A stretch of DNA of 13,964 nucleotides, from assembly GCA_030824095.1 (NCBI GenBank), contig JAVBYK010000523.1:1-13964 (forward strand), given 5' to 3'. The DNA is from a bacterium. GTDB taxonomy: Bacteria > Pseudomonadota > Gammaproteobacteria > Burkholderiales > Burkholderiaceae_C. Of this stretch, positions 1-7,867 are shown one piece after another. The notes beneath the pieces were generated by a model that searched no databases, was not told where the DNA came from, and saw only the letters and a list, made by a program, of their open reading frames with translations. Both the position numbers and the translations under genes were made by a program. Numbering within the stretch: position 1 is the first letter of the stretch; every line of letters begins with the position of its first letter.

Positions 1-106
1 CGAGATCGAAAACAAGGTGCGTGAATCGCTGGGCATTCCGTTGCTGCCGGTGGCGGCGTCGGAACCCGAAGTCAAGCCCAAGGCTTCAAGCAAAAAGGCC
101 GACTAG
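1..106 (+). CDS. recA: RecA recombinase, C-terminal 34 residues (5' truncated)
   Basis: The first complete codon is at base 2 and the frame ends in TAG at 104-106. The visible peptide starts EIENKVRESLGIPLLP, which fits the last helix of the RecA C-terminal domain, and recX follows directly, the usual partner. RecA is the ATP-dependent strand-exchange protein of homologous recombination and the SOS response. The catalytic core lies upstream of the window. The tail ends EVKPKASSKKAD and is lysine-rich, unlike the acidic tail of Escherichia coli RecA. Identification rests on a short piece plus context, but both agree. Confidence 0.85.
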   Translation, partial: EIENKVRESLGIPLLPVAASEPEVKPKASSKKAD

Positions 107-129
107 CCCTCGTGGAATATGCGCAATAA

Positions 130-146
130 GCTATAAAAACAATAGC
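130..146. repeat. Small inverted repeat in the recA-recX gap
   Basis: GCTAT at 130-134 and ATAGC at 142-146 are perfect inverted arms around a 7-base A-rich loop, in the 53-base gap between recA and recX. The stem is too short and lacks a T-run, so it is not a convincing terminator; read-through from recA into recX is expected. The TATAAA inside it resembles a -10 box, but no -35 box stands at the right distance. Confidence 0.35.
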
Positions 147-159
147 AATTCGCAAAGCC

Positions 160-609
160 ATGGCCACTTCACCGTTGTCCCTCAAAGGCCGGGCGCTGCG
201 CCTGCTCGGCACCCGGGAGTACTCCCGCGCCGAGCTGGAGCGCAAGCTCATCCAGCACGAGGAGGAGCCCGGGAGCCTGGCCCGGGCGCTGGACGAGCTG
301 CAGGCCAAGGGCTTCATCAACGAGCAACGGGTGCTGGAGTCCGTGCTGCACCGCCGCGCGGCCAAGCTGGGTACCACCCGCATCCGCCAGGAGTTGCAGG
401 GCAAGGGCCTGGCACCCGAGGCCGTGCTGGAAGCCGTGGAGCAGTTGCGTGCCACCGAGGTCGAGCGTGCGCGCGAAGTCTGGCGCAAGAAGTTCGGCGA
501 ACCGCCCCTTGATGCCAATGAGCGCGCCAAGCAGATGCGCTTTCTGGCTAGCCGCGGTTTTGGCGGCGAGGCCATCCGCAAAGTGGTGTCTGGTGGTGAT
601 GACGATTAG
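160..609 (+). CDS. recX: RecX, regulator of RecA
   Basis: 149 residues, the usual size for RecX, which binds RecA filaments and modulates (normally inhibits) their extension. Family features are the N-terminal segment around ALRLLGTREYSRAELERKL (about residues 12-30), the helical LDELQAKGFINEQR stretch (about 45-58), the KLGTTRIRQELQGKGL segment (about 69-84) and the C-terminal RFLASRGFGGEAIRKVV. These correspond to the three-helix repeats of RecX. The ATG at 160 is chosen because the family-like sequence begins within a dozen residues of it; no strong ribosome binding site precedes it. It lies 53 bases after the recA stop and is probably co-transcribed with recA. The C-terminus ends in three Asp. 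Confidence 0.93.
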   Translation: MATSPLSLKGRALRLLGTREYSRAELERKLIQHEEEPGSLARALDELQAKGFINEQRVLESVLHRRAAKLGTTRIRQELQGKGLAPEAVLEAVEQLRATEVERAREVWRKKFGEPPLDANERAKQMRFLASRGFGGEAIRKVVSGGDDD

Positions 610-646
610 ATAGCTGCGTTCGCCCGCTGACGGTGCGGGGCAGGGA

Positions 647-848
647 TTTTGCTCCGTGTCCCCCGCCCTTCGGGCTCCTCCTTTACCTGCGCAAAACCCC
701 TACCCCGCGCCATCAGCTCAAGAGTTGGGTGCGCGAGGGAAAGTCCTGAGACATTGAAGCGCCCCAAAACCCGGAGGACCGGCAGGGCGGTGCGTTTTGC
801 GCAGGTTAAGGAGGAGCGCCCAAAGGGCGCGGGGGACACGGAGCAAAA
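647..848. repeat. Large imperfect inverted repeat between recX and argC
   Basis: Arms at 647-697 and 794-848 enclose a loop of about 96 bases. The outer 20 bases (647-666 against the complement of 829-848) match perfectly, and the inner 23 bases (675-697 against the complement of 794-816) differ at one position. Between them each arm carries its own small hairpin: GCCC-TTC-GGGC at 665-675, and GCGCCC-AAA-GGGCGC at 816-830. The arms differ mainly in the length of that small stem. The element fills most of the 270-base stretch between the convergent recX and argC genes (610-879), where I see no gene. It may be one copy of a dispersed intergenic repeat and may help end transcription from both sides; neither can be shown from one copy. 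Confidence 0.85.
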
Positions 849-879
849 CGTGCCGCCTTACCGGTCCGCAGCGAGCAGG

Positions 880-1815
880 CTAAAGCCCCAGCATCAGCTT
901 GAGGTTTTGCACCGCCGCGCCGGACGCGCCCTTGCCCAGGTTGTCCAGCCGTGCCACCAGCACCGCATGAGCAAAGCCGTCGGCTTTGGCGTGATTGGCG
1001 AACACGCGCAGCTCCATCTTGTTGGTGTCGGCCAGCGCGACGGCGTCGAGTTTTAGGTCCGGCGTGGCGGGTTCCACGGTCACCCACTCACTGCCGGCGT
1101 AATGCTTTGCCAGTGCGGCATGCAGATCTTGGGCGCTGGGCTGGCCCGGAAAGGTATCCAGATGCAGCGGCAACTGCACGAGCATGCCCTGCTTGAAATT
1201 ACCCACCGATGGCACGAACAGCGGGCGGCGTGTCAGGCCGGTGTAGCGCATGATTTCTGGAATGTGCTTGTGCTTCAGGCCCAGCGCGTACAGCTCCATC
1301 GCCGGGGCTTGGCCGGCCTCGTAGGCTTCAATCATCGTGCGTCCGCCGCCCGAGTAGCCGCTGATGGAGGGCAGGCAGACCGGAAAATCGGTCGGCAGCA
1401 GCCCGGCATCGACCAGCGGGCGGATCAGCGCGATGGCGCCGGTGGCGTAGCAGCCCGGGTTGGCGACGCGGCTGGCGTGGACCACGGCGTCACGTTGGTC
1501 CGCGGCCAGTTCGGGAAAGCCATAGACCCAGCCTGGCGCGGTGCGGTGGGCCGTGGAGGCGTCAATGATCTTGGGACCTTTTCCGCCGTTGGCCCTCGTC
1601 AATGCGTCGATCATTGCTACGGATTCAATAGCGGCATCGTCATGCAGGCAGAGTACGACCAAGTCGGCCTGGGCCATCAGCGTCTGCTTGGCCCCGGCGT
1701 CCTTGCGCAGGGCCGGGTCAATGCTGATGAGTTCCACGCCGGCCATGGTTTGCAGGCGTTCGCGGATTTGCAGGCCGGTGGTGCCGGCTTCGCCATCAAT
1801 AAATATTTTTTTCAT
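880..1815 (-). CDS. argC: N-acetyl-gamma-glutamyl-phosphate reductase, short (type 2) form
   Basis: 311 residues. ArgC reduces N-acetyl-glutamyl-5-phosphate with NADPH to the semialdehyde, the third step of arginine biosynthesis, in the cytoplasm. The N-terminus MKKIFIDGEAGTTGLQI carries the nucleotide-binding loop (GTTGLQ, residues 11-16). The active-site cysteine is C122 in SRVANPGCYATGA, and KHKHIPEI (181-188) supplies the conserved histidine region. The length and the IDGEAGTTGLQ start match the shorter ArgC subfamily rather than the roughly 340-residue common form. The ATG at 1815 begins directly before the dinucleotide fold, though the ribosome binding site is weak. The gene stands alone, convergent with recX and divergent from sucC, with no other arg gene near. 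Confidence 0.93.
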   Translation of the reverse strand: MKKIFIDGEAGTTGLQIRERLQTMAGVELISIDPALRKDAGAKQTLMAQADLVVLCLHDDAAIESVAMIDALTRANGGKGPKIIDASTAHRTAPGWVYGFPELAADQRDAVVHASRVANPGCYATGAIALIRPLVDAGLLPTDFPVCLPSISGYSGGGRTMIEAYEAGQAPAMELYALGLKHKHIPEIMRYTGLTRRPLFVPSVGNFKQGMLVQLPLHLDTFPGQPSAQDLHAALAKHYAGSEWVTVEPATPDLKLDAVALADTNKMELRVFANHAKADGFAHAVLVARLDNLGKGASGAAVQNLKLMLGL

Positions 1816-1904
1816 GCCATTGCCGCCAGAGCGGCTCCACAGAGAGAAGCGAATCGGGGCCCAAACCGCGCTGTAAGGCAGCTACAAGTTTGGTGCGTTG
1901 CAAC

Positions 1905-1932
1905 ATGATACATTTCGCAGTTGATGTGTCCA
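1905..1932 (-). promoter_or_regulatory. Candidate sigma-70 promoter for argC
   Basis: Read on the minus strand, TGGACA (1932-1927, 5 of 6 to the -35 consensus) and TATCAT (1910-1905, 5 of 6 to the -10 consensus) are separated by 16 bases. Transcription would start near 1898, giving a leader of about 83 bases before the argC ATG. It lies in the 183-base divergent gap between argC and sucC. I could not pick a convincing plus-strand promoter for sucC in the same gap. Confidence 0.45.
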
Positions 1933-1998
1933 GTGTCAGATTTGCGGCAGACTTGTGTTGCAAACTGATGAACATTGTCCAGCCCCCAAAGAGACGTC

Positions 1999-3159
<1,161 letters not shown>

Positions 3160-3173
3160 GGCGGAGCACGAAT

Positions 3174-4067
3174 ATGTCTATTTTCATCAATAAAGACACC
3201 AAGGTCATCACCCAGGGCATTACCGGAAAAACCGGTCAGTTCCACACGGAAAAGTGCCAGGAATACGCGAACGGCAAGAACTGCTTCGTGGCGGGCGTGA
3301 ACCCCAAGAAGGCTGGCGAGTCCATTTTCAACATCCCAATTTACGCTTCGGTCAAGGAAGCTGCATCGGAAACCGGCGCAACCGTGTCGGTGATCTATGT
3401 GCCGCCCGCAGGCGCCGCAGCGGCCATCTGGGAAGCGGTAGAAGCCGACCTGGATCTGGCGATCTGCATTACCGAAGGCATCCCCGTTCGCGACATGCTG
3501 GAAGTGCGCAACCGCATGAAGGCCAAGGAAGCCGCTGGCGGCAAGAAGACCCTGCTGCTGGGTCCCAACTGCCCCGGTTTGATCACGCCTGACGAAATCA
3601 AGATCGGCATCATGCCCGGTCACATCCACCGCAAGGGCCGCATTGGTGTGGTGAGCCGTTCCGGCACACTGACCTATGAAGCCGTGGCACAGCTGACCGA
3701 AATTGGTCTGGGCCAGTCTTCCGCGGTTGGCATTGGTGGTGACCCCATCAATGGTCTGAAGCACATCGATGTGATGCGCGCCTTCAATGAAGATCCCGAT
3801 ACCGACGCCGTCATCATGATCGGCGAAATCGGCGGACCCGATGAAGCCGAAGCCGCCCGTTGGTGCAAGCTGAACATGAAGAAACCCATCGTCGGTTTCA
3901 TCGCCGGTGTGACGGCTCCTGCCGGCAAGCGCATGGGCCACGCCGGTGCATTGATTTCCGGCGGTGCCGACACGGCGGATGCCAAACTGGCAGTGATGGA
4001 AGAGTGTGGGTTTACCGTCACCCGCAATCCGTCTGAAATGGCGAAGTTGCTCAAAGCCTTGCTCTAA
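3174..4067 (+). CDS. sucD: Succinyl-CoA synthetase alpha subunit
   Basis: 297 residues (E. coli SucD is 289). This subunit binds CoA and carries the histidine phosphorylated during catalysis. The N-terminal CoA-binding Rossmann fold shows ITQGITGKTGQFHT (residues 12-25) and GVNPKKAG (41-48). LLLGPNCPGLI (about 127-137) and VSRSGTLTYEA (160-170) are typical of the family. The phospho-histidine is H256 in GKRMGHAGALISGG. The ATG at 3174 has GGCGGAG about 8 bases upstream and lies 14 bases after the sucC stop. Three stem-loops follow the stop codon, the last being a terminator. Confidence 0.97.
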   Translation: MSIFINKDTKVITQGITGKTGQFHTEKCQEYANGKNCFVAGVNPKKAGESIFNIPIYASVKEAASETGATVSVIYVPPAGAAAAIWEAVEADLDLAICITEGIPVRDMLEVRNRMKAKEAAGGKKTLLLGPNCPGLITPDEIKIGIMPGHIHRKGRIGVVSRSGTLTYEAVAQLTEIGLGQSSAVGIGGDPINGLKHIDVMRAFNEDPDTDAVIMIGEIGGPDEAEAARWCKLNMKKPIVGFIAGVTAPAGKRMGHAGALISGGADTADAKLAVMEECGFTVTRNPSEMAKLLKALL

Positions 4068-4078
4068 CAACGGGCTAA

Positions 4079-4122
4079 CCGGTCAGCATTTCATGCATTG
4101 ACCGCTCGGGCATTCATAATGC
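4079..4122 (+). other. Two stem-loops downstream of sucD
   Basis: The first pairs CGGTCA (4080-4085) with TGACCG (4099-4104) and continues inward as GCAT-TTC-ATGC (4086-4096), with a 2-base bulge on the 3' side. The second is GCATT-CAT-AATGC (4110-4122). Neither has a T-run. They lie 12 bases after the sucD stop and just before the terminator at 4125, so they would sit in the 3' untranslated end of the sucCD messenger and could protect it from exonucleases. That role is an inference. Confidence 0.55.
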
Positions 4123-4124
4123 AG

Positions 4125-4160
4125 GCCGGATTTCCGAGAGGGAGTCCGGCTTTTTTGTTT
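4125..4160 (+). terminator. Intrinsic terminator after sucCD
   Basis: An 11-base-pair stem (4125-4135 with 4140-4150, two G-T pairs) is closed by a GAGA tetraloop and followed at once by six T (4151-4156), then G and three more T. This is a textbook rho-independent terminator and should separate sucCD transcription from the membrane protein gene at 4208. Confidence 0.9.
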
Positions 4161-4172
4161 TCTGCGGCACAA

Positions 4173-4201
4173 CTGACCGCCTGCATCTCCGATGCTATAG
4201 G
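4173..4201 (+). promoter_or_regulatory. Candidate promoter for the TerC-family gene, possibly leaderless
   Basis: CTGACC (4173-4178, 4 of 6 to -35) and TATAGG (4196-4201, 4 of 6 to -10) are separated by 17 bases, and a TGC directly before the -10 gives an extended -10. Transcription would begin 6-7 bases later, at about 4207-4208, which is the A of the ATG at 4208. The gene also has only a weak AGGGA as ribosome binding site, overlapping the -10. It follows the sucCD terminator, so a promoter is needed here. Confidence 0.45.
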
Positions 4202-4207
4202 GACCCC

Positions 4208-4906
4208 ATGGAAGAATTTCTGACCGCCCATTTCTGGCTAGCTGTTGGCCAGATCATCATGATCGATATCCTGCTGGGGGGCGACAACGCCGTGGTGATC
4301 GCCCTGGCGTGCCGCCAACTTCCGGCTCATTTGCGGCTTAAAGGGATACTGTGGGGAACGGCAGGCGCAATCGTGCTGCGGGTCATACTGATAGCGTTTG
4401 CACTGACGCTTCTCCAGGTGCCGTACCTGAAGCTGGTGGGTGCAGCACTGCTGCTATGGATCGGCGTGAAGTTGCTGGCGCCACAGGACGAAGATGGGCA
4501 CTCCAATATCCAGGGTAGCGACAAGCTGTGGGCGGCGGTCAAGACGGTCATTGTGGCTGACTTGGTCATGAGTATCGACAACGTGATCGCGATTGCCGGT
4601 GCCGCCACGGGTGCTGGCGGATCACACCAGCTGCCGTTGGTGATATTTGGTCTGCTGGTCAGCATTCCGATCATCATCTGGGGGAGTCAGCTGGTACTCA
4701 AACTCATGGATCGTTTCCCGTTGATCATCACGGTAGGCGGCATGTTGCTGGGATGGATAGCCGGCACCATGGCGCACAGCGATCCGGCCGTGCGCGAATG
4801 GTTGCCGCAGACCACTGCATGGAATTACGGCCTGGGCGCTGCCGGTGCATTGGCGGTGTTCCTAGTGGGAATGCTGTTGAAGCGACGCGCCCCACAGCCC
4901 GCCTGA
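4208..4906 (+). CDS. TerC-family integral membrane protein (YjbE-like)
   Basis: 232 residues with about seven hydrophobic segments, typical of the short TerC-family membrane proteins. The family is linked to manganese or other metal-ion transport and to metal loading of exported proteins; the substrate here is not known. The two inverted half-repeats each carry the conserved acidic motif: IDILLGGDNAVVIALA (residues 19-34, D20 and D26-N27) and ADLVMSIDNVIAIAGA (117-132, D118 and D124-N125), expected to form the ion site in the membrane. The ATG at 4208 matches the normal N-terminus, which starts a few residues before the first helix. It stands alone after the sucCD terminator. No manganese riboswitch of the yybP-ykoY kind was seen upstream. 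Confidence 0.9.
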   Translation: MEEFLTAHFWLAVGQIIMIDILLGGDNAVVIALACRQLPAHLRLKGILWGTAGAIVLRVILIAFALTLLQVPYLKLVGAALLLWIGVKLLAPQDEDGHSNIQGSDKLWAAVKTVIVADLVMSIDNVIAIAGAATGAGGSHQLPLVIFGLLVSIPIIIWGSQLVLKLMDRFPLIITVGGMLLGWIAGTMAHSDPAVREWLPQTTAWNYGLGAAGALAVFLVGMLLKRRAPQPA

Positions 4907-5109
4907 GGTCTGTCGTGTTGACGGGCAGTCTTTCTTGGACTGAGTGCTTGGTGGGGTGGTTTGGCTAAAAACCCACGCGTGTGAACAAGTGCCTTGTCGG
5001 CGGCTACGTCATGTGCTAACGTCACCTCCTTCCTCGGTTTCTTGACCGGGAGTCATGGTGGTGAGCGCTGCTGAGCGAGAGCGGCTGCATATAGGGGTAG
5101 GGCTGGCAC
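4907..5109 (+). promoter_or_regulatory. Upstream region of the signalling operon with a candidate promoter
   Basis: This 203-base gap has no convincing gene. The best promoter candidate is TTGTCG (4994-4999, 4 of 6) and, after 17 bases, TAACGT (5017-5022, 3 of 6) with a TGC extended -10; transcription would start near 5029, about 80 bases before the GTG of the kinase gene. Two direct ACGTCA hexamers (5006-5011 and 5019-5024), 13 bases apart, overlap the -10 and could be an operator. Both calls are weak. No terminator with a T-run was seen after the TerC-family gene, so read-through from it remains possible. Confidence 0.3.
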
Positions 5110-7860
5110 GTGGCGAAATCTTTCTCATCGAAATCGGGTGCCTTCTGGAAGGCCGATTGGTTCGCCGGCGTTGCGATCGTCGTTGCGGCCATGGCGCTCC
5201 ACTTGACGACGGATTTCATCAGCACGCTGGAACGCCGCTTCTACGACTTTGCCAGCACCAGCACCTCTCGCCAACCCTCGGACCGCATTGCGGTTATCGC
5301 CATTGACGACCAGAGCATTGCAAACCTGGGCCGCTGGCCTTGGCCGCGTGACATCCACGCCAAGCTGATTGATCAGTTGGCCGCCGCCAAGGCGAAGACC
5401 ATTGCGCATACAGCGTTCTTCTTCGAGCCGCAAGTCGATCCAGGTCTGGTGTTCATCCGCAAAATGAAGTCGGCACTGGGTACTTCGGCGGACCCAAACG
5501 CCACCAATGACCAATTGAATCAGCTGATTGCCGAAGCAGAAGTGGCCTTGGATACCGATGCTGTGTTGGCGGCCAGTATCAAGAAGGCTGGGAATGTACT
5601 GCTTCCCTCTTTCTATGTGTTGGGTGACCAACAGGGAAAGCCGGATAGTCCCCTGCCTCCGTTCGCATTGAGCAGCACGCTGGACGATCCCAGCGGATTC
5701 TCCCTCCCTGCCACGCGCGGTCAACAACCCATTGCGGCGTTAGGCGATGCGGTTGCCGGTATCGGGCACTTGAATCCCTTTCAGGATGTTGACGGTGCCG
5801 TGCGCCAGGAGCCTCTGTTGGTGAATTACTTTGGCAAGGCCGTGCCATCCATGGCTTTGCTCGCAGCGGTCAAGAGCCTGAATCTGTCAACGTCGGATGT
5901 TCGGCTGAACGTGGGCCAATCGGTACAAATCGGCAAGTTGCGCGTGAAGACCGACGAAGCCGCGCTGATGCGACCGCAGTTCTATAAGGGGAAAGACGGC
6001 CGCCCGGCATTCTCGGTGGACTCGTTTTATGACGTGCTGACCGGCAAGATTCCTGCGTCCAAGTACACGGACAAGATTGTCATCATTGGGGCGACCGCCG
6101 CCGGGGTTGGTGTGCAGTTCCCGGTTCCCGGCAATGCTGCATTGTCGCCCGCGGAAACCATTGCCCACATCACTTCCAGCATTTTGAGCGAGCACTTCAT
6201 CGTTCAGCCTGCATGGAGTGTCTGGGCGAGTTTGGGCGTGTTTTTGCTTGTGGTGGCTTATATCCTCGTCGCGTTGCCGCGTTTGTCTGCGGGTATGGCA
6301 GCCAGCGCGACCCTTGTACTGTTTGTCGGGTTGTTGGCGGCAGAGTTTGGCATGCTGTCCGCCGCTGCGACGTGGTTGCCACTGGTGTTTCCTGCGGCCC
6401 TCCTGGTACTGGGGCACTTGGCTCTGACTACCAAGCGCTTCCTGATGACCGAGGCAGGCAAGGCACAGGCGGATGAGGAATCGGCTGAAACCAACCGGAT
6501 GATGGGGCTGGCCCTGCAAGGCCAAGGGCAGCTGGATATGGCGTTTGACCGGTTCCGCCGGGTTCCCATGAACGAAGCCGTGATGGGCAATCTGTACAAC
6601 CTGGCCATGGATTTTGAACGCAAGCGCCAGTTCAACAAGGCGGAAGCGGTCTATACCCACATGGCGGTCTTCGACAAGGGCTATAAGGATATTCAGGCCA
6701 AGCTTAGCCGTGCCAAGAATTTGTCAGAAACCGTGATGCTGGGTGGCGGAGGTGGTCACCCGGGTGGGACCATGCTGCTGGAAGATGGAGCTGTGGAAAA
6801 GCCCATGTTGGGGCGCTACCAAGTTGAAAAGGAGCTGGGTAAGGGAGCCATGGGCGTCGTGTACCTTGGCAAGGATCCCAAAATCGGGCGTGTGGTGGCC
6901 ATCAAAACCATGGCATTGAGCCAGGAGTTCGCCGGCGATGAACTGGTGGATGCCCGCGAACGGTTCTTCCGTGAGGCCGAAACGGCAGGGCGCCTGCAGC
7001 ACCAGAACATTGTGACCATCTTCGATGCCGGAGAAGAGCACGATCTGGCCTATATTGCCATGGAATTCCTCAAGGGCAAGGACCTGGCGGACCATTGCAA
7101 GAGTGGTCAATTGTTGCCAGTGCCGGTGGTGTTGAGCATTGTGGCGCGTGTTGCCGAGGCATTGGCCTACGCGCACAAGCAGCATGTGGTCCACCGGGAT
7201 ATCAAGCCCGCCAATATCATGTACGAGTTTGAAAGCGATACCGTCAAGGTGACCGACTTCGGCATCGCGCGGATTACGGACTCGAGCAAGACCAAGACCG
7301 GGCTGGTTTTGGGGACTCCGAGCTTCATGTCGCCTGAGCAATTGGCGGGCAAGAAGGTGGATGGACGCTCGGATTTGTACTCTTTGGGCGTGATGCTGTT
7401 TCAGATGCTGGCGGGCGTATTGCCATTCCGTGGCGATTCGATGTCAGAGCTGATGTACAAAATTGCCAATGAAGAGGCCCCCGACATTCGCATCATCCGT
7501 CCGGAACTCCCGCAGGCGCTGGCTGATGTGGTGGCGCTCGCGTTGAGCAAACGACCGGAAACACGGTACCAGACGGGTGACCAGTTTGCCGCGGATTTAC
7601 GCAATGCGGCGGGGCAGCTGACAGGGTCGGCTCCGGTGTTGGCTCAAGTGCCACCATCGGCGACCGAGAGTCCGGTGCCCAGTGAAAAGACCGTGGCATT
7701 TTCAGCGACGGTGCCGGCCCATGCCGCCGATTTGTCGAAAAAGGTCGATTTTGCAGAGACGATTCCCGCAACGGCTGCAACCTTTGAAAAAACGGTCATT
7801 CAAAAGGTGATCGTGCCAGGAGACGCTGGGTCGGCCAGTGGATTGGACCCAGAGAGATAA
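5110..7860 (+). CDS. CHASE2-sensor transmembrane Ser/Thr protein kinase
   Basis: 916 residues. One membrane helix (about 17-36) leads into a periplasmic CHASE2 sensor (about 38-365; RIAVIAIDDQSIANLGRWPW at 59-78). Three helices follow (about 370-389, 392-414, 418-440), then a cytosolic TPR-like segment (about 460-535) and a complete Hanks-type kinase (about 569-835): glycine loop GKGAMG (577-582), K599 in VAIK, helix-C E622, HRDIKPAN with D697, DFG at 716-718, and LGTPSFMSPEQ. All catalytic residues are present, so it should phosphorylate Ser/Thr. The tail (about 836-916) is Ala/Pro/Thr-rich with repeated EKTV-like units. GTG at 5110 is the only workable start: TAG stops the frame at 5098, and TAGGG lies 7 bases upstream. 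The phosphatase gene follows after 7 bases, making it a natural antagonist. The ligand is unknown. Confidence 0.93.
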   Translation: MAKSFSSKSGAFWKADWFAGVAIVVAAMALHLTTDFISTLERRFYDFASTSTSRQPSDRIAVIAIDDQSIANLGRWPWPRDIHAKLIDQLAAAKAKTIAHTAFFFEPQVDPGLVFIRKMKSALGTSADPNATNDQLNQLIAEAEVALDTDAVLAASIKKAGNVLLPSFYVLGDQQGKPDSPLPPFALSSTLDDPSGFSLPATRGQQPIAALGDAVAGIGHLNPFQDVDGAVRQEPLLVNYFGKAVPSMALLAAVKSLNLSTSDVRLNVGQSVQIGKLRVKTDEAALMRPQFYKGKDGRPAFSVDSFYDVLTGKIPASKYTDKIVIIGATAAGVGVQFPVPGNAALSPAETIAHITSSILSEHFIVQPAWSVWASLGVFLLVVAYILVALPRLSAGMAASATLVLFVGLLAAEFGMLSAAATWLPLVFPAALLVLGHLALTTKRFLMTEAGKAQADEESAETNRMMGLALQGQGQLDMAFDRFRRVPMNEAVMGNLYNLAMDFERKRQFNKAEAVYTHMAVFDKGYKDIQAKLSRAKNLSETVMLGGGGGHPGGTMLLEDGAVEKPMLGRYQVEKELGKGAMGVVYLGKDPKIGRVVAIKTMALSQEFAGDELVDARERFFREAETAGRLQHQNIVTIFDAGEEHDLAYIAMEFLKGKDLADHCKSGQLLPVPVVLSIVARVAEALAYAHKQHVVHRDIKPANIMYEFESDTVKVTDFGIARITDSSKTKTGLVLGTPSFMSPEQLAGKKVDGRSDLYSLGVMLFQMLAGVLPFRGDSMSELMYKIANEEAPDIRIIRPELPQALADVVALALSKRPETRYQTGDQFAADLRNAAGQLTGSAPVLAQVPPSATESPVPSEKTVAFSATVPAHAADLSKKVDFAETIPATAATFEKTVIQKVIVPGDAGSASGLDPER

Positions 7861-7867
7861 GAGCAAC

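Noticed and set aside
606..839. Short open frames on both strands within the recX-argC gap
   Set aside because: They are made of the inverted repeat, so their products on the two strands share the same residues (such as FAQVKEE); this reflects the repeat and not a gene.
1102..1908. A plus-strand open frame of 268 codons opposite argC
   Set aside because: It is the complement of argC, which has clear catalytic motifs; the plus-strand product resembles nothing known.
4068..4207. A manganese riboswitch of the yybP-ykoY kind upstream of the TerC-family gene
   Set aside because: The leader after the terminator is under 50 bases and the hairpins before it do not show the conserved riboswitch core; the position fits better with the end of the sucCD transcript.
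4926..4942. CAGTC and GACTG inverted pair after the TerC-family gene as a terminator
   Set aside because: The stem is only five base pairs and no T-run follows.
4907..5109. A CRP-cAMP binding site before the signalling operon
   Set aside because: Only a single TGTGA half-site (at about 4980) is present, with no matching TCACA at the proper spacing.
5055..5306. An ATG-started frame of 83 codons overlapping the start of the kinase gene
   Set aside because: It runs out of frame into the CHASE2 coding sequence, has no recognisable domain and lacks a better ribosome binding site than the GTG at 5110.
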